Source of the DNA: Synchiropus splendidus
Taxonomy: Eukaryota > Chordata > Actinopteri > Syngnathiformes > Callionymidae
DNA: 64,000 bases
Reading direction: 5' to 3'
Assembly (NCBI RefSeq): GCF_027744825.2
Contig: NC_071340.1
Span: forward strand, 5,148,501 to 5,212,500
Below are positions 1 through 13,115 of the stretch, in pieces (within the stretch, counting starts at the first letter, position 1; each line of letters opens with the position of its first letter). The position numbers and the translations under genes are program-made. The notes beneath the pieces were generated by a model. It saw only the letters and a program-made list of their open reading frames with translations, was not told where the DNA came from and made no database searches.

Positions 1-870
1 ATATGTTACTCACTGTTTGTCGGTGTGTAAGCACCATTGTCTCTGACCACTGACTCACGTGGGTGAGTAGACCACTCATTTTGTTCAGAGAGGATCATCC
101 AACCTGGGGACATTGCACTTGTCCAGAGTCACATTTGTACTGCGGTCTCCAGCAGAAAACAAAGATAAGTCAACAGATATTGACGGATGGATGCACCCAC
201 AAGCACTCATGTGGAGAAGCGGCATGACTGAAAATGGCAACCTCTTTCTCCTCAGAGGTGTCGCTAGATGAACCAAAACTTCCCATTCATGCAATCACAG
301 TGGAAATAAATAAAACATCAAGTCATTTTATGCCAAACTTGGAACCCACAAATGTCTCTTTGTGACAAATCATGGGTGAAAACTATGTAAATGATGGGAG
401 CGCACTCAGCTGCCTCCGACGAAGGCCGGCGTCAGTGCTAATGGAGTGGATCGTCTTGTGACGGTGGAGGTTGATTACTTTTCCTGGTAATTTGAGGTTG
501 CATGAAAAGCGACAGCTATAAATAGAGCGTCTCGACAAGCGACAAAATGATTGCAGCTTCGGCAAGTCAAGATAAGCAAATCATGTAGCTCAAAGTAAAA
601 GTGTTTACAAGGGTTCACAACACAGAAAGTTCCATCACTTCTTCACACAAGACACATTTGTTCCCCTTTAGATGGTTTCAGGAGTCGGATTTAGACGAGA
701 GGTGGGTCTTATGTCAACTGACTTTCATGGCTTCCGAATGCCTCTTTTACTTGCATAAATAAATGTACCACGACAAACAGGTCAAACAGTGGTAAACATT
801 CCACAACAACTGAAAAACAGACTTTAGAAAGCCTGTTTTTCAGTTAGCAATGGTTAGTATGGTTACCCTT
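1..870. other. Non-coding, nothing assigned
   Basis: The stretch is AT-rich with only short unrelated ORFs in all frames. I see no gene, RNA or element that I can support. Confidence 0.6.
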
Positions 871-963
871 ACCATCCCGTTGTTGGATTACTAACCATCC
901 AACAACGGGATGGTTAGTAATGTGCATGGATGGTAAATGCACATTACTAACCATCCCGTTGTT
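871..963. repeat. Nested perfect inverted repeats (hairpin cluster)
   Basis: Positions 871-888 are the exact reverse complement of 897-914 (18-bp arms, 8-nt loop). Overlapping this, 901-927 is the exact reverse complement of 937-963 (27-bp arms, 9-nt loop). The shared core is AACAACGGGATGGTTAGTAA. The middle arm can pair with either neighbour, so the DNA or a transcript could form two alternative hairpins. Confidence 0.95.
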
Positions 964-3900
964 GATGGTTGTTGATGTGCATTTTGTAGAAATGCATTAT
1001 CCAATCGATTCACAGATCTTGGGATAGTGTTCATTGTCATTTAATGTTACGTTTTGTGTTCCCCATAGGTAGCCTTCAGGAAAAAATGTGTCCTTATTAA
1101 TTTCCTGTCCTTTATTTATTCAACATAGATCATTGATATACTAAGATTTATGACAGTTGCCTCACCGTCGTGGACTCAGTTCTAGTGTTTGACCACACAT
1201 ACACCAGGAACTGACAGTGCTACTCTCCTGCAGGCCACCATTGCTTTGTCTCCATATACCTGTAAGTATGACGTACTCTGTCGAAGTTAGCTTTAAAATG
1301 ACAATGAAACCAGTGATTTTGTGTGTCTCCTTTCATTTTTATGTCACATCCTTGCTGCAATGAGCGCACAACTACACTGAATTTGAAAGGCACATTTCAT
1401 CACCAATATTGATTGCACATTAGAAAGGCACACCCTTGCATGCTCCTTGTTAAATGGCTCTGTACATTTTTTGTTTTAGCTATGCATCGGTGTTGTGGGA
1501 GTTGCATATTTCTGTTGTCCTTTAATGCGGAGTGACTCGATCAAAATGAAAGATTTGATTATTGAATTTTAAAAAAAGAAGAATAGATGACCTTTTTTCC
1601 ACTCTATTTATTTCTTATTCTTGTTCTTATCTTAAAAAAAAAAAAACGAAACTAAAACATTGAATCAAGGCAACAGCAGTGTGTACTTTGACACACGCTC
1701 TCATCATGCCTGTTCCTGTTTTGTGTCCTTGGAGATGTGCTAATCATATGATGCCTAAACCAATGAGAACTTTATTCCCTCAATACCTGAGAGGACAAGA
1801 ACTTTTTAAACAGTGAATCCAAAGATGCCAACGCTTCCAAAAAGCTGTTTACATGGTACATTTTAGAAGATTACCACTCTGACATGATCACTCGATGAAG
1901 CAACCCATACTGTCAAGAGAGCAATACACTCTCCACTAAAAAAAAAAAAAAACACGCAGCCACAGACTGCACCGGCTCTTGAAGTAAGTGGCTGCATCAG
2001 GGTCATTGGCAGAAGCCTGAGAAACATTGTGTTGTGAATGAGCACTGCTCCATTACGTGAAGCCAGTCCTTTACACACTTTGACATCAGGCATACTCATA
2101 AAAGAAAAATTGATCCAATCAAAGGTCTGTCTAAAGTGCTGGAGTTCACACATGATAAAACAGTGAGAACACATTTCTGAGCAACAATAGTACTGAACAC
2201 TGAACTGAACCGTTACTTGTTGTTTCAGATAATTAAATTATTTAAATGAGCCCATCAACCAGAATAAATAAGCACATCAAAAGCAAAATTCTCAATCATC
2301 ATCACACAATAATAACAACACATCACTTGAGGTTGCCTACAGAGGACATGGCCATTGCCAATGATCAGTTCAAGACTGATGGCACCTCATCTTCATTTAG
2401 TGACCTGTCATAATTTCAGATCTTGCCGTTGCCTTGGAGGTCTGTAGTGGGCACTACACAGGACTCTGGGGTAGTTCATCCACACATGAAGACGCGATCA
2501 TCTCACTGGTGTACGATAACGGAGCTCAGCCCAAGCATAAAATGCAACCCCTTGTTTTACACAACCAGGTATGGCGTCGCATCTACAGCAATAAACACAT
2601 AACTGTGATCAACATGCTTATTATGTCTGTAATTCAGTACTAGCATGACACACCCTGTGGCACTGTGGTATTGTGTTTTTTTGGCTGTGTTTCAAACTCT
2701 TTGCAACAATCTCCACTGTGTTGATAAAACAATCTTATCTTTGAATTTCCTTAAGGTTTAGAGCAGAACATCAAAGCAACACAAAACAATTATATACATG
2801 TGATTACACAATGAATGTGTAATCAAAATGATGAGACCGTCTGTGGACATGATGTGAAAAAATAAGAAAATAAAAAACATGTACGTTTTTGTATACCTCT
2901 TCAAAAAGTGGGAAAATAGAATAACCATGCAGAAAGCAGCTACTATTCTGTCAGAAGGACAAATGAAAAGCATTTAATTCGATGTGAGACGTTGCAGTTT
3001 GGCGACTCTCTTGAGACATTGCCATGTCCCTGAAATATTTACACACTGGCCACTTGTAGTGGGACTCCGAGACAGAGAGCACTGCATTTAATGAAAGTTT
3101 TCACTCTGGACCTTTTCAAAAGTTTCAGATTCAGGTGGCTAACGAACGCTGCACCTGACTCCAAAACGTTAGCATCTCCATGTAAACGACACCTAAGAAA
3201 GGCTGGTCATCTAGCTCAGTGAAAATACTAATTATTTTTTGGGCAATTTGCTTAGCATTCTGAATATCAAGCCGATGCTGCACTAACAGCCTTCTGCTGA
3301 GGAACCAGCGGTCTCACTTTCATGAGCCCGGAAAACTCTCTGTGCTCCGTCAAGTGCTGGTGCTTTAAATGGCGTATTTATTTTGTGGCGTCTAAGCATT
3401 TTCCTGTGCATGTTCACTGCTGCTGAGTGAGCAGCGAGTAGAGAGGAGCATACGCTTCACAACCAGCAGGGCTTCAGCAAAGTGCCAGCTGTCAAATGTG
3501 GTCATTTTTTGTGATCAGCATTTACCGATCACGTTGATATTGGCCGATCATGATTGGTGACGATTGACCGGAACATTCCTAATCACAATGGTAAGAATGT
3601 CTGGTGGTGACATCTTTGTTCGAGTTGTCACCTGTGTCTGCACCTGACTGACTGGGCCGCGTAGTGAGAGAGGCTGTTTAATGTTCTGTTTTAAGAAGCT
3701 CGTCTCCAACACCCACGGTTCTCTTCATAAAAGTCTCTTCTCCTCCGAGGAGACGTTTCACTGTGAGTCACTTGAACTCCTCTCTGTCAAAGGAACTCAT
3801 CATTATTCAGAATTTCCTGTGTCTCTTTCACAGAGTCACTGATGCGGTCGCTGTCATATTTTGTAACGCAGCCATGAGTGAAATGTGAATCTGGATGTGA

Positions 3901-6900
3901 ACTAAGGACGCACCTCCGGGAGGCCACTGCATTCGTTATCGCGCCGGATGAAGTGAAAGCTTTTGTTTCACAGCTTGTTGTTTAAAAAATTCACTTTCCG
4001 TTTGAACGACAACACTTGCACGGTCGGCTGATTTCAGGTCGAACAGTCGAGGAAGAATCGTCAGCTCTTCTCTGTGTGAATCGTTGTCAAGCTCAACACA
4101 ACCAGGTTCATTGAATTGACCTCATTAGCAGCAACCTGAAAGACTATCTTTGGAAAACTCTGTGATGAAGGACAGACTGCAAACCAAAGCCTCAAGTTCA
4201 GGGATTAAAACAAATGTATCATTCGTGGCTGCAGCAGGAGATTGTGAGGTAATTTGGCAGCATACCACATGCATCTTCTTAGGTCGTCACTATCATTAGA
4301 AAACAAACGTTTCCAACTCAGGCTTGTTCTTTATTTGACCGATGTGTGCGCAATTAGCCACAAGTCACTTTTCCTGTCACAGCCTCCGGTCTGTTGCGAC
4401 GATCTTTCTCAGGCACCCGGGAGCTGCTGTTGGACCTCTTAACAACCCCAGCTGCACACCCACAATCTGGAAAGCCAGCTAAGACTCCAGCCCTGAGGGA
4501 TACCAGCACAAAAAAGGGAAGATAATAAATGAATGAGTTTGCGAGAGGTTAATCATAAATGAATCCAAAAATAAACAATCCTGCGTTTAGCAACATCCCT
4601 GTGTGCAACAAGCGGCTCATATCTGAACCCACTCTGCTCAGCGATTGACCCAAAACGCCCAAGGAGTCCAACCCCCTTACTCCCCGAGCAATATTCCTGA
4701 ATCCTAATTGGGGAGATTGTGGGTTTGTAGTGAAGAACGATCCAATCAGGATGTAGTCCTATCTGTGAAAGCTGGCTTTCGAGACTCATTCAGGCAGGGG
4801 TGCATGTAGGAGACACACACACACACTGACACCCTGTTATCAGCAGCCCTCTGGCACATTGTCTTGCATGTCTCCTGCAATTATTCAGGATAATTCATGT
4901 TTTAAAGGGCTGTCAAGTCCAAGTCTTGTTCTCTCTCTGTGTAAGAAATATCATCCAGAAATCATAATGTCTAGTTTATACATTTGTGGTTTTGAAATGA
5001 TTATTCAGACACAATGGCACATGCTAGCTTGTATACAACAATCCAACATGTAACACACATCTTACAGTATACTGAACCAACATCCAGAGACAGAAGACAT
5101 TTTTTGGCTGTCCACAAAATGGAACACAGTCTGAGTGTGACTCTTATATATTTTATCTTTTGAATTCCATCAGAATTAATCCTCAATCAGAATTAATCTT
5201 GACAATGTCTTTTTGACATAACCTTTTGGTTTATCCCACGGCACGTTCAGCAGCACAGAACAGAAAAAAAAACACGTCCTTCATGTTTGCTATACCAGAC
5301 ACCATCCTAGCTGTAGCTAAATTGGTGTATTTCAATACATTAGATTTCAACTCGAGAAAATCTGAGCTGGTTCATGTATGACACAAGGAAAACAAGCTTG
5401 TCTCAGCTGAAGCAAAACCCTGAGCCCAACCTAAGACTCAGTTATCCATTCATCTTCGTGAGTCCAACTCAGACCCCATCACTCAGGTTGAAACCATGGA
5501 GCTGTCAGGATGCCACATGAAGTCCTCTAGTCAAATATCATGGAAATAGCATAGCATCTGAGTGTGAATCTTCAGTCAGTCAGATTCAGTGATGCAGAGG
5601 AGTAGGGCAGTAAAATATATCATATCTTTACATTTTATCCACTAGCACAGTGACTGATCAGTGGCGGCCTTCTCTGCTGGTAACCAGAAGTCATCATCAT
5701 AATTCAGATATATATATATGTTTTAATTGAAGTTATTTATTTAAATTTACACCCCTAAATATATAACTATTTTCTTCATATTCTCACATTGACATATTGT
5801 CCTCCTTCTAGCGTTGTTTTTAGAATTCAGCCAGCGTGCGTTGCCTGAACTCTGCGGGCTTATGAGCACTTCAGTTAACTGGCACATATGGTTCATAGGT
5901 AGTTCTTTTTACTAATCAGATTATGAGAGGGAATCTGTGAGTCTCCTCTGCTGGCCTCGCGTTGCATGTTACATGAATACTCACCTGTGAGTAGGCAGTG
6001 TGAGAGGCATTTATTCAAGTCGAAATTGGACATCACTGGAGGCCTAGCTGTGAAATGCGTGGCCGTCCACCGTCTGTGCTGTCCCTCCATCTCTCAATTA
6101 CCTACTGATGTGGAGTATGCGCACCCATGTTATGATCATTTAAGTCTCCATGACTCATTCAGACATCAGGGATTCAGAAAATCCGTGAGGAACAGCTTTA
6201 CTTGTACATGAGGTGTTCATTATGTGACATCATTGCAATTGCAATGCTCAGTCCCGTTTCATTTGTGGAGAATTCTTTGGCGACAAAATATTTCATCCAT
6301 GCTATATGTCTTGTAGCGTATTTGACAATAAACCTACCTATTCCTGGAAAACATGTATGTGCTTTTGTTGTCTCCCTCATAAGGTGACATCTTGCCTTGA
6401 GTAGCCTGGTATATGCGGAACACACATTCAAACAAGTCAGATGGCCACTGTTTTGTTTTGAACTGAAGGGCGTATCCGCAGGTTGGAAGGTGTCTTTCCA
6501 CGCTGATTTGCACTCAACATAATGTGATTGGATGAGAAACCTGAGAGGAGAGGCCGGCGATGAAAGCTGCGATCAGCCAAATGTTATTCTGTAAGTCAAG
6601 CTAATTGACTTTAAATAAGGATGAATGCAGATTTAAGGGGGTGCAAGTGCCTGACAACCTTTCAGTGTGGAGGCATCATTAACACGTCCCCAAACCCCGA
6701 GGCAGTTCTCAGCTCCAAAAATCAAAATACAGTCATCACTTGAAGCCTGACAGACACAGCGTTCTCTTGTCACCCTTCTACACACCAGCGAAGATGGACC
6801 ATGACCTTTCTGGTCTTGTCACACTTCAGGGCCATCTGCTCGACACGTCTGGGCCCAGTCTAGGGTGCCGACTGAAGTGCGGTGAAACGCAGAGGTGTGG

Positions 6901-8940
6901 GGATCTGACGATTAGTATTTAGAACTGGACCAGTTTGACAGTTCCCTTCATTTCATGTGTGATATATGATGGTGTCTTACGTCTTCTGTGACGGATTGGT
7001 GTGGAACGCTCATCCCCACCATCCTCTTTGCAATTAAAGCGAGCTACAGTCGGTGATCACCACGATGGGCACACTTTATTCATCCACCCGGCCAATTAGC
7101 TGGAGCCAGTCATAGCTTATGGAGTGAGAGATGAGGGACAACCCCTTCACAGATGGCAAATTCACCGTGACATTAAGGTATATACCATGTAAATGTGCTG
7201 GCATCTGTGTACAGTGATGTGTGCAATAAAGCACTTTCTGTCTTTCAGCTCTGGTTTATAGTCACTTCCTGTTCAGCCCTTCTCTGCACCTCTGACAGCC
7301 ACTGCTAAATAAACATAGATCTCAAATGGAATAGGTTTATTTAATGATCAGACTTGTTGAAACTGAGAGCCAGCTATATGAAAAAAAAAAACAAAAAAAA
7401 AAACACAAGCACTTCCAGGAGACGATAGGAATAAACTTGACTGGCCTCTCTCTCGACGCCGCTGTGTGATGATGAAGCTGCTTCACACCAATGAAGTATT
7501 TGGCTTCTGAATTGAACATTGGTCTGACACCATGTATTCAGCGTCTAGTCGTTTTAGTCTCCAACATTTCAAGTGAGGTCATGTGCCTGGCATGGTCTTT
7601 TGTATTCACCCTACAGCTGAACCCCATATCCAAGTCTCGAAGCATCTTTATTCTCATCTCCAACTTCTAATCCCCCTCAGACATCCACTAATCTCTCATT
7701 TCTATTTAAATCACAGCTTTATTCCTGAGTGTCCGAGTCACATGAGGCTAGCTAATGTTTTAGGCTCAGAGATCTGAGACTCCAGGAACGAGATAACAGT
7801 GAAGGAAACTCTTGTTAATGACTTTGTGCTTTGATATCTGGATCGTCTTCTGGAAGAACATCACTGATTCGACGTCTAAATAAAACACTTGCTTCATTTC
7901 TGGAAGCTAATCGACCTTCCTGTAATTAAATTGCGGTATTTTCAGATTCTATCAGCCACGTTCAGATTCAATTAAGTAAAAAAACAAGGTCATTCACTGA
8001 GAGCTACTGCACAGGGAGCACTCGTCACATATGTAAGCAAGACATTCAATCCATTGCACTAACACCAAACTGGGTGCCATGAACGATTTGTCTATTTATT
8101 TGTGTCTTGTGCTCATTACACTTGGGGAAAAAAGGAAGTTAGAACCCTACTGCATTTCTAACCCCGTACTTAAGTCGGTTGGATTAACGATTTTTGCTCA
8201 GTATTTGAAGCTGAAGCTAAGAGGCCATCCTCACTCCAAAAGTTCTCAGTTGCCACTACAGACTACCGTCATCTAGGAGAACTGGGAACAGATAGCTGTG
8301 AGACTAATTGACCAACGTTTCTAAAGCTGTCACTGCCAGTGTAGCACTGGAGGCTCATGGCAATGTCACTGCTATTGACTGTCTTCACTGGAAACTGAGA
8401 GGAAAAGCGCTCTGGGCTGAAATCGATACTTTTGGGTTTCATAAGTTTGTCCTCAATGGCAGATGGAAGATGGAAAAATAGGCTTGGATGAGGATGGTCT
8501 TTTCTGCAAACCCAAGCCTGTCATTGCAGCGAAAAAGTTAGCTTGTTCCTGTTCAGAGATTGTATGACTCCTGAGGTGAGATTTACGTGAATTGCTCAGT
8601 GTTTTAAATGGAAATTTTGCAATGACATCTCAGAATATGTTGTGATTTAAATGAAGTTTAATAATACACAAAACTGTGTGCTCATGGTGGGTCGGCCCCC
8701 TGAATGCCCAGACAGCAAATGCAGTTGTGTGTTCTCCTCTACTGTACATTTTCTGTGTGATTTAGAAATGTAATTTTTTTCTCTGGCTTAGTCACACACC
8801 CCTCCACCATCAAGGGAACAAAAATGACAGTACAGTCTTGCAGTATTTTCGTGAACTCTGTGTTGACCGAGAGCAGCTCTTAGTTTATATTTTTCAAACT
8901 TTGGGTGGCAGTTGAAGAGGGGTGCGTCTTTGTACGGGGC
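964..8940. other. Long non-coding stretch with degenerate repeat scraps
   Basis: I see no conserved coding exon. Around 3510-3590 there is sequence rich in CCGATC/GATCATGAT motifs resembling the palindromic ends of fish DNA transposons, too decayed to bound. Around 7080-7160 the wording resembles the 3' part of the SINE-like family seen at 34680. Short A and T tracts occur near 1630, 1940 and 7380. The short ORFs look random. Confidence 0.5.
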
Positions 8941-9049
8941 CTGGTCAAGCCCTGGGGAAGTGGAACATCACCTCACTGTGGGGTAAGGAGCATGAGTTGT
9001 TGTGGGAGGTGGAGCTGGTGGGGCTCACTTCCACTCACAGCTTGGAAGT
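8941..9049 (+). mobile_element. RTE-like LINE endonuclease-region fragment
   Basis: In one frame the sequence reads ITSLWGKEHELLWEVELVGL followed by TSTHSLE. This matches the endonuclease N-terminal region of a common fish LINE (typically GKEPELVREVERYRLDIVGL then TSTHSLGSG), with a few residues lost. It is a short fragment, bounded on the right by the tRNA-like sequence. Confidence 0.6.
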
Positions 9050-9122
9050 GTCTCTGTGGCGCAATAGGTTACAGTGTTCGACTGTTAACCAAAAGTAAGT
9101 GGTTGGAGCCCACCCAAGGACA
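9050..9122 (+). pseudogene. tRNA-Asn(GTT)-like sequence, probably pseudogene
   Basis: The 73-nt sequence follows eukaryotic tRNA-Asn closely: GTCTCTGTGGCGCAAT at the 5' end, anticodon loop CTGTTAA with GTT, and GGAGCCCACCC near the 3' end. The box A region (TGGCGCAATAGG) is good. Box B reads GGTTGGAGCCC instead of GGTTCGAGCCC, the D and anticodon stems carry changes, and one base is missing before the T arm. These losses point to a decayed tRNA or tRNA-derived retroposon rather than a working gene. Confidence 0.75.
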
Positions 9123-9156
9123 TAGTGAGTTTTACTGACGGCAAGTTATGTTACAG

Positions 9157-9335
9157 CAGGGGTGTCAAACTGAATCCCTAAAGGGCCATGTGGGTGCAGC
9201 TTTTTGTTCCAACCAAACAAGCTGCACCACAATCTACTGATTAAAGTCAACACCCAATTCATTTGTGTGCTCCTGATCGGTTGGACCGGAAACCTGCACC
9301 CACACTGCCCTTTGGGATTCAGTTTGACACCTGTG
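9157..9335. mobile_element. hAT-type MITE with terminal inverted repeats
   Basis: The left end CAGGGGTGTCAAACTGAATC is mirrored by GATTCAGTTTGACACCTGTG on the right, giving inverted repeats over 20 bp long with few mismatches. The 8-bp flanks are TGTTACAG (9149-9156) and TATTACAG (9336-9343), which agree at 7 of 8 positions. An 8-bp duplication and a CAG(G/T)G end are typical of hAT elements. At 179 bp the element is non-autonomous. Confidence 0.88.
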
Positions 9336-9605
9336 TATTACAGATAGCTAGTGGTTCCACATTTGCAATGCGTAGAAAAGGTTTGGAATGCAGCTGCAGA
9401 AATACAATTTAGAATATGCGTCAGCCTGAAAAATCTGTATGGTCATGTATGTGGTGGTACATACTCCAGTGCATAATCTGTGATGATAAATCTGACCCTT
9501 TCATAAACATTCTCATGCATGTATCGTGTCATTTACATTTTTGAAAAATGACACATCCTACAAATAAGGCTGTAAGGTTCACCTGAACAGCTGGACACTG
9601 ACTTT

Positions 9606-9672
9606 GCGGCAATGTAGTGGTTAGAGCACATCCCTGTGTGTGACAAGGTTACCGGCTTGTGTCAGGCGTATG
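9606..9672 (+). repeat. Possible tRNA-derived SINE head
   Basis: GCGGCAATGTAGTGGTTAGA resembles a tRNA-like 5' end with an A box, and GGTTACCGGCTTGTGTC lies where a B box is expected. The B box is degenerate and the body is not recognisable, so this is a weak call. Confidence 0.4.
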
Positions 9673-12167
9673 TCTCTTGTGCATCTGTTTTTAAAACTAA
9701 TGCATTTTACTGTGATGCTCTTCGAAATATCAAGTGGCACAGAAATGTGTGCACCATTTATTTCATTTATATATATGTATGTATTTTACATGGTTGATGC
9801 CACCAATAACGTGGCCCAGTCTGTTTGTCTGAGCGACGCTGCAGACTGGAGTGTCTCATGTGGACTCTTCCCTCCACTGAATCACTGATCAACAATGAAT
9901 AATAGGTGAAACACATGCCATACATTTAGTTTAGGTCATGACAAAGCGAAACTCCGAACTAAGTCATTTTAAATCGTGGATCTGATGACGGTCCAGGTCT
10001 CAGGACTGCGACTCTAATTGCCATTGAATGGGGGGCTTGGCGCACATGCAGCGAGGCACACTGGTTACGTTTCAAAGTTAAATGTGATTCAAAGTTTTCA
10101 ACCAATATCTTAAAATTTCACTGGAATAGCTCTTATTTTTCAGACTTTTTCAGACCTGGCGAAGAGCCGCATGAAACTGGGCTAAGAGCCGCATGCGACT
10201 CAGGAGCCCAGTTGGATCCTGGCTCTGCTCACTCGCTGAATGATTTTGATTCCTTATATTGAATGATAGATGCTTCTATAGTTGCCTTTGGTTTACCTTG
10301 TCTGGTCCAGCATCAACTTGCTGTGCGTGTACCATCATGTTCAGAAAATGTACTGGACCTAAAGTAACAACACCATTAACCTGTGCAGAAATCTGTGGCC
10401 TCGGTCTACTTGAAGTACCTGTGCTGATTCTGCGCATACACAGGCAGTTTGTTCTGCTGTCAGCTGACATTGGCTCAGCCAGAATTGGCACAGAACTGAC
10501 TAACTTTCCAGTACTTTGCAAGTAGCCCTGACTGCAGAACAATTGGATGGGATCACACAAGGTCCTATCCCACCCCATGGTCCAGGTACAAACCCTCTGT
10601 TGTAGTATTAGTGCGAACTAACCGACTGCTCCACTTTGCTTTTGAGACATTTGACTGAGCGACAGTGATACAACTGCATTAAGAATTATAATCTAATTGT
10701 AAAAGGCAGTGATACAGAATCTGACAGAAATTTCAATGATGAAACAGTTTGAACAGCACACCTTGTCATCCTCTTAAATACATGGAAGTGAACAATTCTA
10801 AAACTTAGTTATAACTATAACTAGTTGTATAGTTGTAATTGTGTGTTAATATATATATTTTCTATCAATCTATACTGTACTGTTATTGTTATGTCCCTGC
10901 TTGGGAAAAAGGACAATAACAAAATACTTGTAAATGAAGTTATTTAATTAAGATCATAAATTAATGAAGAAGATAATATTTCCATATAAGTATATGGAAA
11001 TATTTGACCAGAAGGCTGCTTTGGTTAATGTCTACTTGACCTGTGTGTGTGAAAGATCGTGTGTATATTCTCTTCTCTGTGATTGGCTGGTGACAAGCCC
11101 AAGATGAACACTACCACTTCTCCAAAATCTGCTGATCTTAATCTTAAAATAAATGATACTACAGATGAATTAGTGACTCATGATACATATCAATTCAGAT
11201 TTTTCTGTTTAACATGAACAGCGAACCCCCCAAAACCTGTCTTTATCAGGTATGTTGTGCTCATGAATATCAAATGAAATGGAATTTTTAAAGCCCACAA
11301 TAACAAACACAGTTTCTTACACACTCCGGTTGATCCCCAAGACTGGACTGGTCCCACAATGTCAGTGTCATCCTCGTGATCCCGTTCATTAGCAGCACAA
11401 CAAAAAGGACTATTCAAATCTGAAATAAAATATAATAACCAACAACAAAAATATGGTACAGAGTGCAAAAACTGGAGGCTTATTTCATTTCATGTTACAG
11501 ATCAGGATCGCACGTTAGAAACCCGGCTTGTTGCTGGTCCAGGATTTCATATATGAAAGGCTCCATGTCCTCTGTTTTTTTCAAATGTGTAAATGAGTGC
11601 AGCCTGTTCTCATCTTCATTAAGAGGTCTTGCCTTGTGATGGCCGTCTTGACTTCATCTTCATTCATTCAGACAGTCTGTGGAGTGGTGCTTGTTTTCCT
11701 CAACCCACTACCAGGCACCAGAGTGTGTCCCACCACGAGGAATCGGTGAATCAGTCTTCTGTGGGAAATGGTAAGGAATTCCAATAATAACAATATTATT
11801 CATACATTCATTGATTCCTTTTGAAACTGTAAAAGCGAATTCATAAACCCAAAGCCCACGTACAAGCACTTTCGCCTTGTCCGGCTCTTTTAAGGTGGGC
11901 TCGATTTCAGAGGCACGTCTGGCTCTGTTGGGATGAATTGACTTAGACAAAAAGCTGACATTTTTTAAGCAAGGATATGTTGTGTCATATACATTCACAA
12001 CGTGGAGATTTCATTCGAAGTACATGCACACATTTTCAACAAATAACTAAGAATTTATCACAAACTCGAAATCAAAGGACACATCCAGGGCCACATATAG
12101 GGCATACTGAAAAATAGAGTCACAGTTCCAAAGGTTAGAGATTAATAGTTAGAGAATAATCCGGTTC
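9673..12167. other. Non-coding; hAT-end-like scrap near 10158-10210
   Basis: Two copies of the phrase AAGAGCCGCATG (around 10161 and 10183) resemble the ends of a common fish hAT family in which AGAGCCGCATGCGGCTCT is palindromic. ORFs on both strands at 10259-10578 and 11190-11468 match no family I know. The rest shows nothing I can assign. Confidence 0.45.
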
Positions 12168-12440
12168 AAGATGGCGCAGACGAAGGCTGACCTGGAATTA
12201 TCGTGCGTGTTATTTTGCTTACTTTTGTCTATTGATGGTGCATCTGCATGTTCTTACACATGGGATCAGATATTTTCACTGTTGAATTTGTGATCAGCCT
12301 TTGTTGTTTTGGGTTATTTATTTATCAGTTCAGTTTTATTTGATTTTATTTTTGTTCATGACAGCACTTTAGTCCAAAGCACTTTCCTAGTTGGTGAGAT
12401 CCTGACTGACCATGCCAATGAAAGTTGATTCTGATTGTGA
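12168..12440 (+). mobile_element. Internally deleted LINE relic (5' and 3' ends only)
   Basis: It begins AAGATGGCGCAGACG, a typical LINE 5' end. It shares the 5' UTR phrase TGTTCTTACACA..GATCAG with the LINE at 21398-22926. It then jumps directly to that element's 3' UTR (TTGAATT.GTGAT.AGCCTTT, GACAGCACTTTA, GTGRGATCC.GACTGACCATG) and ends in GTTGATTCTGATTGTGAAAG. All coding sequence is missing, leaving a roughly 270-bp element with both LINE ends. Confidence 0.75.
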
Positions 12441-12443
12441 AAG

Positions 12444-12600
12444 TCAGAGGTCACCGCATGCTGGTCTTAAGCATCTATCATCATATAAATCCATTGGCCT
12501 GACAAACTCCCAATATTTTCAGCACGGCATGTGAAAATTCAGGAGTACTTTTCTCATGTGTGATGTGTGTGTCCAATTTCAGACATTAATGACTGTTGTA
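12444..12600 (+). repeat. Dispersed repeat family H, copy 1
   Basis: The phrase GAGGTCACCGCATGCTGG, AAGCATC.., CCTGAC.AACT.CCA.., CATGTGAAAATT, GTGTGTGT..AATTTCAGACAT recurs with moderate divergence at 23672-23812, and in shorter form at 13018-13115. I cannot assign it to a class. It starts at the 3' end of the LINE relic, so it may be a tail of a related element. Confidence 0.6.
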
Positions 12601-13017
12601 GAATAATGTGACATGAGTCATTAGGGACACGTGCAGTGGGTAGTTAAATGATAACTTGTTTCTCAGTACCAATGGAATGTTGAACAGATATTCACCCACT
12701 CTGTATTTCATATACACCAGAGATGGCTACCTTTGAGTGAAGACAGGAATGTCTGTTTCGTCTGGAGCTCCCTGAAGGTCTTGTCTCGGCGACTCAGTCT
12801 GGGGGCCAAATGTAGGCATGTACCTGTGTGACAATGTGTATCTGGTACGAGGACCACTGCTGATCCAGTCTCTGTTTAATGTGTTTGTACTTTGAACAAT
12901 TTGATGCTAAGTTATGCTAACCAATGTGGAATAAACCGAAGCTTGCATCCCACTGCTTCTGTGATTCCTTCTTTTTGTAAGTGTATAACCCGCTGGCCGG
13001 ACTACATAACATTCATA

Positions 13018-13115
13018 TAAGTTCTGAGGTCACCGAATGCTGTTCTTCTTGCATCATCAACACAATATTACTCCATTGACCCTGACATCCAAGTTCATTA
13101 ATTCATGACAAAATT
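13018..13115 (+). repeat. Dispersed repeat family H, copy 2 (partial)
   Basis: TCTGAGGTCACCGAATGCTG followed by TTGCATCATC, CCATTGACC.TGACA and AAAATTCAAGAGTA parallels the copy starting at 12444. It is diverged and truncated. Confidence 0.5.

Noticed and set aside
10259..10578. Overlapping ORFs of 88 and 100 codons on opposite strands
   Set aside because: Neither shows a domain I recognise; mirror ORFs of this kind arise by chance in GC-richer patches.
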